Part shown: positions 24,327 through 32,602 of the stretch, piece by piece
Position numbering within the stretch: position 1 is the stretch's first letter
Layout of the letters: every line of letters begins with the position of its first letter
Assembly (NCBI GenBank): GCA_023384415.1
Contig: JAHDWJ010000013.1
Coordinates: 1-55,965, forward strand
DNA length: 55,965 nt
Origin: Anaerolineae bacterium
GTDB lineage: Bacteria; Chloroflexota; Anaerolineae; Promineifilales; Promineifilaceae
Direction of reading: 5' to 3'
Notes under the pieces: generated by a model
The model's input: the letters and a program-made list of their open reading frames with translations, nothing else
What the model was told of the DNA's origin: nothing
Databases searched by the model: none
Made by a program: the position numbers and the translations under genes

Positions 24327-24956
24327 ATGATTACTGCTCAAGAAGCTCTACAACGGCTGCGTGAAGGCAACCAACGGTTTGTTTCTGATAGCCGCGGCCG
24401 CGCCCCTCATACTAGCCCATCCCGCCGTCTCGCTTTGGCCGAAGGGCAAGAGCCATTCGCCATCATTCTTGGCTGCTCCGACTCCCGCGTACCGGCCGAA
24501 ATTATCTTCGACCAGGGGTTAGGGGATCTCTTTGTTATTCGCGTCGCTGGGAACATCGTGGCCCCGTCCCAGGTGGGCAGCGTCGAATTTGCTGCCGAAC
24601 GGTTTGGCACCGAACTTGTGGTGGTGTTGGGTCACACCTTATGCGGGGCCATTGCGGCCACCGTAGAACAGCTCAGCCGCCCCCGAGAACTCCAATCCCC
24701 CAATCTTAGCTCCATTGTCGAACGCATCCGCCCGGCGGTAGCTCCGTTATTTGCCACTGAATTAAAGAACAATCCCCAGGCACTGTTAGCCAAAGCCACC
24801 CGGGCCAACATTCGGGCCTCAGCTAACCATCTTCGCTATGGTTCACAGATTTTGGAACAGTTGGGGCAGAAAAATCAGCTTGTGGTGGTGGGGGCTGAGT
24901 ATGATTTAGCCAGCGGGGTGGTCGAGTTTTTTGATGGCTTGCCGGAAGGTTTTTAA
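24327..24956 (+). CDS. Beta-class carbonic anhydrase
   Basis: A 209-residue zinc enzyme interconverting CO2 and bicarbonate. Zinc ligands and catalytic dyad are visible: LGCSDSRVPAE (Cys50, Asp52, Arg54) and LGHTLCGA (His103, Cys106). Length is normal for the family. The last two residues' region and stop overlap with the convergent rlmN gene: both stop codons share the sequence TTAA (24953-24956). Confidence 0.93.
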   Translation: MITAQEALQRLREGNQRFVSDSRGRAPHTSPSRRLALAEGQEPFAIILGCSDSRVPAEIIFDQGLGDLFVIRVAGNIVAPSQVGSVEFAAERFGTELVVVLGHTLCGAIAATVEQLSRPRELQSPNLSSIVERIRPAVAPLFATELKNNPQALLAKATRANIRASANHLRYGSQILEQLGQKNQLVVVGAEYDLASGVVEFFDGLPEGF

Positions 24957-25996
24957 GTAGAGGTACCAACAACGCGATCGCGAAGCTGTCCACACCCAGC
25001 CTGAATATCAATCCCCCGGCGTACCCGCACGGTACTGGTGACGCCAAACCGGGCCAACTCTTCCTGAAACATCTGCACCCGCATTGGGTCTGATGGTCGG
25101 CCACCATATCCTTTGGTTGGGTTCAAGGGAATCAGGTTGACATGGCATAACATCCCCCGCACCAGCCCCCCCAACGCCCGCGCCTGCTCCACTGTGTCAT
25201 TTTCCCCGGCGATCAAGGCCCATTCAAAAGTCAGCCGCCGCCCCGTCTTCTCTATGTAATAGCGACACGCTTCGATCAGTTCGGCAATGGGCCATTTACG
25301 ATTGACCGGGATAAGCCGGTTGCGCTCCTCATCGGTGGCGGCATGGAGGGAGATAGCCAGGGGGGTTTGCCGCTGCTCATCAGCATAGCGGCGAATGGCT
25401 GGCACCAGGCCAACGGTGGAGATGGTGATTTTCCGTGCCCCCAGGTTGAAAGCGTCGGCGGCTGTCAGCCGATCTATGGCGGTCATGGTATGGTCATAAT
25501 TGTGCAGGGGTTCTCCCATGCCCATCATCACAATATTGGTGACATGCTCTCCTGTCTGGGCCAGTTCACGAGCGAAGTAGGTCACTTGCTGGATGATTTC
25601 GCCGCTGCTGAGGTGGCGCAGGAATCCCATTTGCCCGGTAGCACAAAAGACACACCCCATGGCGCAGCCCGCCTGGGTGCTGATGCACAGGGTGCGCCGT
25701 CTGTCATAACGCATGAGGACGGTTTCAATATATTTGCCATCGGGCAGACGGTAGAGGAGTTTGGTGGTCTGGCCGTCGCGGGAATATTCGCGGGCAGCGA
25801 TGGTGTAATCGTGTAAGGTGACCCGTTCGGCCAGGGCATCACGCAGGGTTTGGGGCAGGTTGCTCATTTCGGCGATGGTGGCGGGGTATTTTTGATACAG
25901 CCACTGCCACACCTGTTTGGCGCGAAAAGCGGGCTGACCCAGGTTAGCCAGAAGTTGGCTCAGTTGAGGAAAATCGAGATCGTAGAGGTTGAACAT
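24953..25996 (-). CDS. rlmN: 23S rRNA (adenine2503-C2)-methyltransferase RlmN
   Basis: A 347-residue radical-SAM enzyme that methylates C2 of A2503 in 23S rRNA (and A37 of some tRNAs). The iron-sulfur motif is QAGCAMGCVFCATGQ; also seen are MGMGEPLHNYD, ISLHAATDEERN and the C-terminal catalytic cysteine region IDIQAGCGQL. The start ATG lies within the first copy of a ~74-bp direct repeat (25994-26054). Converges with the carbonic anhydrase gene with 4-bp overlap. Confidence 0.95.
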   Translation of the reverse strand: MFNLYDLDFPQLSQLLANLGQPAFRAKQVWQWLYQKYPATIAEMSNLPQTLRDALAERVTLHDYTIAAREYSRDGQTTKLLYRLPDGKYIETVLMRYDRRRTLCISTQAGCAMGCVFCATGQMGFLRHLSSGEIIQQVTYFARELAQTGEHVTNIVMMGMGEPLHNYDHTMTAIDRLTAADAFNLGARKITISTVGLVPAIRRYADEQRQTPLAISLHAATDEERNRLIPVNRKWPIAELIEACRYYIEKTGRRLTFEWALIAGENDTVEQARALGGLVRGMLCHVNLIPLNPTKGYGGRPSDPMRVQMFQEELARFGVTSTVRVRRGIDIQAGCGQLRDRVVGTST

Positions 25997-26131
25997 GGAT
26001 GGGTTTAGCCACGGATGGAAGGAATACGGATGGGAAGGAGTTTGGTTGAATCAAGGGTGTGGTTGGACATGGATGGGTTTAGCCACTGAGGAAAGGAACA
26101 TGGATGGGAAGGAGTTTGGATGAATTAAAGG
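25994..26131. repeat. Imperfect direct repeat, two copies about 74 bp apart
   Basis: Copy 1 (25994-26054) and copy 2 (26068-26131) both begin CATGGATGGGTTTAGCCAC and end GGATGGGAAGGAGTTTGG. The sequence is of the GCCACGGATG simple-repeat type common in intergenic regions. The first copy includes the rlmN start codon. The remainder of this gap to 26284 contains AATCTGTGTCATCTGTGG and CCGCGAAGACGCCAAGA-type sequences, also simple-repeat-like. Confidence 0.65.
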
Positions 26132-26284
26132 GGAAATCTGGGTGAATCTGTGTCATCTGTGGTTTAAGGGTTTTTGTAATTACTAAGGCACACAAGAATT
26201 TCACCGCGAAGACGCCAAGATCAGTAAGAGTTGCTTGAGGAGCTTTGTGTTGTTTGGGGCTTTGCGGTTAGTAGCTACGGGTTT

Positions 26285-27091
26285 TTATAATAAAGTATGG
26301 CCCAGGGCGGTGATGTCGTGGAAGATGAAGTCAGGTCGGATGCCAGTGCGGGTGATGTCGTCGCGGCCGCTAATGCCCGACAGCACCAATATTGTCTGTA
26401 ACCCAACGGCCTGGCCCCCGGCAATGTCTGTCTCCAGCCGGTCGCCTACCATGGCTGTCTGGGCCGGGTCAGCGTTCAGACGGCGCAGGGCTTCGTGGAA
26501 CAGGGCCGGGCCAGGTTTGCCGATGAGGGTGGGCTGGATACCGGTCGCGGCCGCGACAAAAGCAATGACCGCCCCCGCTCCCGGCAAGTTCCCTACCTCA
26601 CTGGGATAAGTCACATCCGGGTTGGTACCGATAAAAAGTGCCCCCCGCTCAATCAACAAGGTGGCACAGGCTAACTGATTATACGTCACCTGTCGGGTCA
26701 GCCCCACAATAACCGCCGGAATCTCCCCATTGAGCTGGGTGTAATCCGGGTCGGTGTTGACGACGAACCCCTGAGCGGCTACCGCCTGCTGCAACCCGGC
26801 TTCTCCCACCACATAAATGGGTGTGCCAGGGGGGAACAAGGAGCGTAAATAGGCTGCGGCCGCTTCCGCTGAGGTTACAATCTGCTCTGGGGCCACGTCT
26901 ACGTCAAACTGGGTTAACTTTTGCACATATTGCCCGGCCGTACGGGTAGCATTGTTGGTCGCCAGGGCAAAACCGATCTCTCGTTGGCGTAAAATGGCAA
27001 AAAAATCGGCGAGACCGGGCATGGGTGTTTCGCCGTGCCAGAGAACACCGTCCATGTCCAAGATAAGGTGGGAAAAGCGAGGGAAGTTCAT
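26285..27091 (-). CDS. HAD-IIA family phosphatase (NagD-like)
   Basis: A 268-residue HAD hydrolase. Motif I LDMDGVLWHGE with nucleophile Asp, motif II ATNNATR, and motif IV MVGDRLETDIAGG are visible, with the C2-type cap between them (class IIA, NagD/AraL-like). Family members dephosphorylate sugar phosphates or nucleotides. I use the ATG at 27091 (MNFPRFSHLILDMDG), 12 codons inside the open frame, as the natural family start. Confidence 0.88.
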   Translation of the reverse strand: MNFPRFSHLILDMDGVLWHGETPMPGLADFFAILRQREIGFALATNNATRTAGQYVQKLTQFDVDVAPEQIVTSAEAAAAYLRSLFPPGTPIYVVGEAGLQQAVAAQGFVVNTDPDYTQLNGEIPAVIVGLTRQVTYNQLACATLLIERGALFIGTNPDVTYPSEVGNLPGAGAVIAFVAAATGIQPTLIGKPGPALFHEALRRLNADPAQTAMVGDRLETDIAGGQAVGLQTILVLSGISGRDDITRTGIRPDFIFHDITALGHTLL

Positions 27092-27180
27092 AAGGGCAGC
27101 TTGAGTGGAGACAAAGTGACACAGCAACGGGGCGAAAAAATGTCGGATTTTGTCTGTTGGCCGTATAACTGCTTATAACT

Positions 27181-28557
27181 TTACGGTAGCCAGGTAGGCT
27201 GAATCCCCAAAGGAGCGATTTCCTGGACTTCACCCGTGGCAATGTTGAGGAGCCAGATACCGGGGTCGCCCGCAGCCGCGAGCTTGTATTGTTGAAACAA
27301 AAGAGATTGCCCATCTGGGGACCAGCGCGGGGGGCCATAATGGATAGTCGGTTCTTGGGTCAGCGGCCGCGCCTCACTGCCATCGGGCCGCATCAGCCAG
27401 ATCTGTTTACCCGAAGCCTCATTGGGGGCTTTGCGGTTAAAAGCAATCCACTGCCCATCTGGAGAAAGGGCCGGCCAACCATCGGTATAGGGAATATCCC
27501 CACTCAGGCGGACAATTTCCCCCGTCGCCAACGAGGCCCGGTAAATAATCACGGAGAAGCTGTCAGGCAATACTTCGGCTTCCGTGAAGAGCAGGTCTGT
27601 ACTGTCAGAACTCCAGGCCCCCGGCTCGCCGGTGCGGCTTTGGATGAGGAATGTCTGACCTGTTTCCAGATGATACGCCTGTAGTTCTTGGGCCAGGGGG
27701 GAAACATAACTAAGCCACTGTCCATCTGGGGAAAAGGTTGCCAGCAACCCTAACCATTGGCTGTCCTCAAACACCGAAACAGTCGCCACTGTAGCCACAT
27801 CGAGCCACCAGAGGCGCGGGGGGCCAGGGGGGGCTCCCAGGCTGAGGACATTGCGCCGCTCATACACCAGGCGGCGGCTGTCTGGATGCCAGACAGGGTG
27901 GCTGCACGCCGAGCCACCACAATCAAGCAGCTGCTGCCGGTTTTGCCCATCAGTGCCAATTTGCCACAAATCAGAGCCGTTATCCGCCCGGCGCACCGTA
28001 TACGCTATGGAGAGGCCATTGGGGGCAATGGCGTAATCGAGAACATCAAACGTTTCGCGAGTGAGCATCTGTGGGGCTTGTCCGGGGGTAACGATGGCGA
28101 GTTGGGTGCTGTCATCATCACTATAAGCCAGGTAGACAACCCGCGGCCGCGACGTGGTAAATTGCCAGCGCACCGGCCGCAAGAGAACCCGCCCCTGCTG
28201 ACTGGAGAGGCCGGGAGACAATTCGACGGTGTAGGTTGTTTCCGCATTCAGGGGGACATCAGGCACAAACAGTAAGGAGCGGCCTTCCCAGCGAGTCACG
28301 CCCTTAACTGGGGGGTTGATGCTGATTTGGGGGACGACATTGGCTACCATGTCCTGGGCAAAGGTAAGACGAATGGTCGCCTGGGTAGAGATCGCGGCCG
28401 CGCCATCAGCGGGCAACAGTTGGGCTACCCGCACCCCTACCCTATCCCCTCGCCAGATGAGGACCAGGGTCAACAAGAACGCGGCCGCCAGGGTGCTGAT
28501 GACAATTTTATCAAAGCGGGTGAGGGTGAAAGGTGGGGCAGAAGCAGAGGCTTGCAT
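27181..28557 (-). CDS. Membrane-anchored Ig-like / TolB-type beta-propeller protein
   Basis: A 458-residue protein with one N-terminal membrane segment (about residues 17-36), an Ig-like domain of the Big_5 type (STQATIRLTFAQDM to WQFTTSRP, about 55-135) and a six-bladed TolB/PD40 propeller. Propeller signatures include HPVWHPDSRRLVYER, ATFSPDGQWLSYVSP, PALSPDGQWIAFNR and PRWSPDGQSLLFQQ. Such propellers bind proteins or ligands outside the cell. Its ATG overlaps the stop of the upstream broken nuclease gene by one base (TAATG). Confidence 0.82.
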   Translation of the reverse strand: MQASASAPPFTLTRFDKIVISTLAAAFLLTLVLIWRGDRVGVRVAQLLPADGAAAISTQATIRLTFAQDMVANVVPQISINPPVKGVTRWEGRSLLFVPDVPLNAETTYTVELSPGLSSQQGRVLLRPVRWQFTTSRPRVVYLAYSDDDSTQLAIVTPGQAPQMLTRETFDVLDYAIAPNGLSIAYTVRRADNGSDLWQIGTDGQNRQQLLDCGGSACSHPVWHPDSRRLVYERRNVLSLGAPPGPPRLWWLDVATVATVSVFEDSQWLGLLATFSPDGQWLSYVSPLAQELQAYHLETGQTFLIQSRTGEPGAWSSDSTDLLFTEAEVLPDSFSVIIYRASLATGEIVRLSGDIPYTDGWPALSPDGQWIAFNRKAPNEASGKQIWLMRPDGSEARPLTQEPTIHYGPPRWSPDGQSLLFQQYKLAAAGDPGIWLLNIATGEVQEIAPLGIQPTWLP

Positions 28558-29199
28558 TATGATGAGTCGGTTAAAGTTTCCAGGGCCTGTACAAATTCAG
28601 CGATGTTATCCACGGTAGCCGCCCGGCGCACCAGCAGGCTTAATAGTTGCAAATCGGTAATGGCTTCAATGCGGCCGCGTAATTCTGGTGTTGGGGATTG
28701 CAGACGATCTTCCAGTAATTCAAGCACATTCTGCTGCATAAGGCGCAACCCTTGTTGCAACCCTTCCTGCCGACCTTCCTGCAACCCTTTTTGCCGACCT
28801 TCTTCTAACCATTGTTGGGCTAAAGTAGCCATCTGTTTATCTCCTTCGTACCGCAGAACCGGGGCCAGGGCTTCACGCATCTGCTCTGGCGTCACCCATT
28901 CCGCAGCTACCGCCAGATACCGTAACACTGTTGCTAATGATTGTAATGCCTTCGTTTGATTTTTCAACTCCTCAAACAAGGCAAAGATGTCTGGTAGTTT
29001 CTTTACTAGCTGCCCGTCAAAAACGTGGCGAATGAGTTGCAGCGCAATTTGGGTTGCCGCCTCTCCCCGAATTTCTTCCTCGCTCAGGTAAGAGAAATCG
29101 TATAAAAGGTAGGTAGTTTTGCAGAAAGTCACGGGTAACTTCCAGTTGACTGAATGTCTCTTTGAAAAATTTATCATGGGGGTTTGTGATTTCGCTCAT
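28557..29199 (-). pseudogene. Rpn-family nuclease, internally deleted and frameshifted
   Basis: Two halves of one Rpn (PD-(D/E)XK nuclease/transposase-like) protein lie in different frames. The N-terminal piece from 29199 reads MSEITNPHDKFFKETFSQLE...LQNYLP, the usual start. After NYLP, about 29115, the family-typical catalytic region (roughly 150 residues) is missing, and the sequence continues in another frame with LYDFSYLSEEEIRG, the family's later part, ending with EGRQKGLQEGRQEGLQQGL and TDSS. The catalytic PD-ExK region is absent, so the gene is dead. Only 4 bp separate it from the TIGR03943 gene upstream. Confidence 0.82.
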
Positions 29200-29203
29200 T
29201 CTG

Positions 29204-29938
29204 CTAGCCGTATAAATATGGATTTGATGGAGCCGGGATTGGTTTGACCTCATCAGCAATCAAGATAGGAATTTCTAAACCCTCAAACAAACCAACCTCA
29301 AAATGGCCCCGTACTTCAACCCATTGATCCTGGGGTAATTCTAAGGATTCAGGCCACTGGACAACCAGCCCCACAGGCGAGGCATCGGCTACGCAGCAAC
29401 TTAGAATGAAACGGGCCACCAAAAAACGTTCGTCGCCGAATCGCTCATCACGGTAAACGAAACCGGTGACAATCGCTTTTTCGCCGTTAAATTGGGTTGG
29501 CTCTCGGCGTTGAAACTCTACCAGCCAATCAACAATGGTTTTCTCACCAACCTGTAAGTTGATGCGTCCCTGGCTTTGCGGCGCGGTGACAGAGGTAACG
29601 GAGCTGATATTGATTTCCCGGTTGCCGACCGCGGCCGCGCCCAGCGGCTGTGGCTGCACCAACAAACCAAAAATAACGGGAATGGCCACAATCAGCCAAC
29701 CCAGCCAGGTGAGATTGCCATGCTCATGATCCCCGTGATCCCCATGATCATGGTCGTGGTCGTGCATGGCCCGCCGGTAATAGCTGACAGCCACGATGAT
29801 AAAACCGATAGCGGCCGCGACCGTCAAGGTAATAAATCGCTGGTTAATATAAAACAGAATCGAATTATTCAGCACCCGGCTGTATAAAAACAGGCCCGTG
29901 GCAATCAAAATCAGCGTCTTCGATATCGTTGGCATCAT
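29204..29938 (-). CDS. TIGR03943 family membrane protein (YcgQ-like)
   Basis: A 244-residue protein with two N-terminal membrane segments, a histidine/aspartate-rich loop (HDHDHDHGDHGDHEHG, about residues 59-74), another segment, and a C-terminal domain with GFVYRDERFGDERFLVARF and FILSCCVADASPVGLVVQWP typical of TIGR03943. In Bacillus the homologous YcgQ is encoded with the permease YcgR and controlled by Zur, the zinc repressor; that is the main evidence for a metal role. Located directly after the permease gene. The start follows CTGGAG at 8 bp. Confidence 0.85.
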   Translation of the reverse strand: MMPTISKTLILIATGLFLYSRVLNNSILFYINQRFITLTVAAAIGFIIVAVSYYRRAMHDHDHDHGDHGDHEHGNLTWLGWLIVAIPVIFGLLVQPQPLGAAAVGNREINISSVTSVTAPQSQGRINLQVGEKTIVDWLVEFQRREPTQFNGEKAIVTGFVYRDERFGDERFLVARFILSCCVADASPVGLVVQWPESLELPQDQWVEVRGHFEVGLFEGLEIPILIADEVKPIPAPSNPYLYG

Positions 29939-29957
29939 AACAATACTCCAGGAGTAG

Positions 29958-30027
29958 GGTTACAAGCTTCAAGTTGAAGGGTTCAAGTTTTTTAACCATA
30001 CCTTGAAACCTGGACCTTGAAACCTAA
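29958..30027. repeat. Heptanucleotide repeats between permease and TIGR03943 genes
   Basis: AAGCTTC AAGTTGA AGGGTTC AAG, and CCTTGAA ACCTGGA CCTTGAA ACCTAAT: period-7 arrays in opposite orientation that can pair (TTCAAG with CTTGAA). Confidence 0.7.
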
Positions 30028-31074
<1,047 letters not shown>

Positions 31075-31164
31075 AAATGAGTGTTCTCCGACCTGATTTT
31101 CTTGGCCCCGTTGATTTTAGACTATTTTGCCTCTACTGCTCCTTATTTTAGACCATTCCATTAT

Positions 31165-31181
31165 TTGATACAAAGTATCAA
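31165..31181. promoter_or_regulatory. Palindromic operator 1 in metal locus
   Basis: TTGATAC-AAA-GTATCAA, a perfect 7-3-7 inverted repeat in the divergent region between the permease and the ZnuA-like gene. Its left half provides the TTGATA -35 element of the rightward promoter. The form resembles binding sites of Fur/Zur- or MntR-type metalloregulators; which regulator is inference. Confidence 0.75.
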
Positions 31182-31192
31182 TCAGTTATAAT
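31165..31192 (+). promoter_or_regulatory. Promoter of the ZnuA-like gene
   Basis: TTGATA (31165-31170), a 16-bp spacer and TATAAT (31187-31192). The -35 is part of operator 1 and the last base of the -10 is the first of operator 2, so a bound repressor would block RNA polymerase. Confidence 0.7.
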
Positions 31193-31208
31193 TGATATTA
31201 AGTATCAA
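31192..31208. promoter_or_regulatory. Palindromic operator 2 in metal locus
   Basis: TTGATATTAAGTATCAA, the same 17-bp inverted repeat with one mismatch between the half-sites. Its centre is 27 bp from that of operator 1. Confidence 0.72.
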
Positions 31209-31288
31209 TAAAGCCCACTCAAGAAGCTCAACTTTGTAAAGAAACGACTCTTTCTGTGGGGGCAGCTTTTCTCAGGAACTACAAAACG

Positions 31289-31336
31289 AAGGCCAAAACG
31301 GCCTTCATCCCTTACCCTTCATAATTCATAACTGTA
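31289..31336. repeat. Hairpin and heptanucleotide repeat before the ZnuA-like gene
   Basis: GAAGGCC/GGCCTTC hairpin (31289-31307) continuing into period-7 TTCATCC/CTTACCC/TTCATAA/TTCATAA. It lies in the untranslated leader about 50 bp before the start codon. The hairpin resembles the AAGGCCTT junction of the 17.3-kb repeat. Confidence 0.55.
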
Positions 31337-31350
31337 CAAGGAGATCCTAG

Positions 31351-32295
31351 ATGAAATGGTTTAAGCGTGTACCTGCAAGATTGTTCTTTTACGCCTGGTT
31401 GATTTTAATGGTGACTGGATGCCGCGGCCGCGACGCGGCCGCAGACGAAACCGGTCGTATTCAGGTGGTGGCAACCACCACCCTGGTAGGCGATGTTGTG
31501 CGCGTGATCGGTGGCGAGCATATCTCCCTAACTGTGTTGCTGCCGGTGGGTGGGGACCCCCATGGGTTTAACCCAACCCCCCAGGATGTTACCAAAGTTG
31601 CTTCGGCCGATGTAATCTTTATCAATGGGCTGGGGTTGGAGCAATTTATGACAACTATATTAGAAAATGCGGCCCGGGAGCTAAACATTGTTGATTTATC
31701 AGCTCATTTGGAAGGGATACCATCGGATCATGCCCATGACGGTGATGAAGACGATCACGAGCATGAGAAAATTGATCCGCATGTGTGGTGGAATCCGTTG
31801 AATGTGGCTAAATGGGCCGAGGAGATTGCTGAAGCGTTAGCGGAGATAGACCCGGAAAATGGGACCGCTTATGCCGCCAACGCGGCCGCGTACAAGCAGC
31901 AGTTAACCGAACTAGACCAATGGATACAGGAGCAGGTGGCCCAAATACCGGCAGCCAACCGCACCCTCATCACCGACCATGATTCATTAGGGTACTTTGT
32001 GGAGCAGTATGGGTTTGAGCTGGTGGGCACGGTGTTTCCTGGCCTCAGCAGCCAAAGTGAACCGTCAGCCCAAGAGTTGGCAGAACTAACAGCAATCATT
32101 CGCTCTTATGGTGTACCGGCCATCTTTGTTGGCACCACCGTCAATCAACGGTTAACCACCCAGGTAGCCCATGAAACGGGCACCAAAGTTGTCCCCATTT
32201 ATACCGATTCTCTTAGTGAGGCTGGGGGCGCGGCCGCGACTTACCTCGATTTTATGCGCCACAATGTCAATGAGATCGCGGCCGCCCTGAGATAA
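31351..32295 (+). CDS. ZnuA-like metal ABC transporter substrate-binding lipoprotein
   Basis: A 314-residue solute-binding protein of the cluster A-I (zinc/manganese) type. The lipobox VTGC places the lipidated cysteine at residue 24. Metal-ligand features: DPHGFNPTPQDV (His), a histidine/aspartate-rich loop HAHDGDEDDHEHEK, DPHVWWNPLN (His), TDHDSLGYFVEQYG (His) and the late YTDSL (Asp). The His-rich loop is typical of zinc rather than manganese binding. AAGGAG precedes the ATG. No ATPase or membrane subunit of the transporter is adjacent; they must be encoded elsewhere. A gene downstream is unrelated. Confidence 0.9.
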   Translation: MKWFKRVPARLFFYAWLILMVTGCRGRDAAADETGRIQVVATTTLVGDVVRVIGGEHISLTVLLPVGGDPHGFNPTPQDVTKVASADVIFINGLGLEQFMTTILENAARELNIVDLSAHLEGIPSDHAHDGDEDDHEHEKIDPHVWWNPLNVAKWAEEIAEALAEIDPENGTAYAANAAAYKQQLTELDQWIQEQVAQIPAANRTLITDHDSLGYFVEQYGFELVGTVFPGLSSQSEPSAQELAELTAIIRSYGVPAIFVGTTVNQRLTTQVAHETGTKVVPIYTDSLSEAGGAAATYLDFMRHNVNEIAAALR

Positions 32296-32602
32296 TCAGA
32301 TAGCCTATCCCAAAAGGGAGTTTCACCCTTCCAAAGGTGTCGGCAACGATGCTTTTCCCAGAAACACAAACCTTCGAAAAGGTTGAATGGACACATCACT
32401 AAAACAACTTTAATAATTGCTTAATTTATATTATTTTATGGCTGTATAGGAGCTATGTAACAGTCGTTTTTGCAACAACATGCGCTATAATATTCACTAG
32501 GCATAGAAAAATGCCTCTCCGAGTGACGATCAGGCCAGCCGTTGGACTCTCCCACGGAAACGTATCAACTCAAAAACTGAACGTAAACCCGAGGTGAACC
32601 TT
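32296..32602 (+). other. Leader region of histidine kinase gene with possible structured RNA
   Basis: A TATAAT at 32486-32491 without a good -35 would start transcription near 32498. A hairpin AGGCAT/ATGCCT (32499-32516) would then be at the very 5' end, followed by about 85 nt with possible further pairings (GAGT with ACTC, CCGT with ACGG). I match it to no riboswitch class I know. Upstream of 32486 there is AT-rich sequence with no gene. Confidence 0.35.

Noticed and set aside
32499..32590. Cyclic di-GMP (GEMM) or cobalamin riboswitch before the histidine kinase
   Set aside because: The conserved core nucleotides of those classes are absent; kept only as an unclassified leader.
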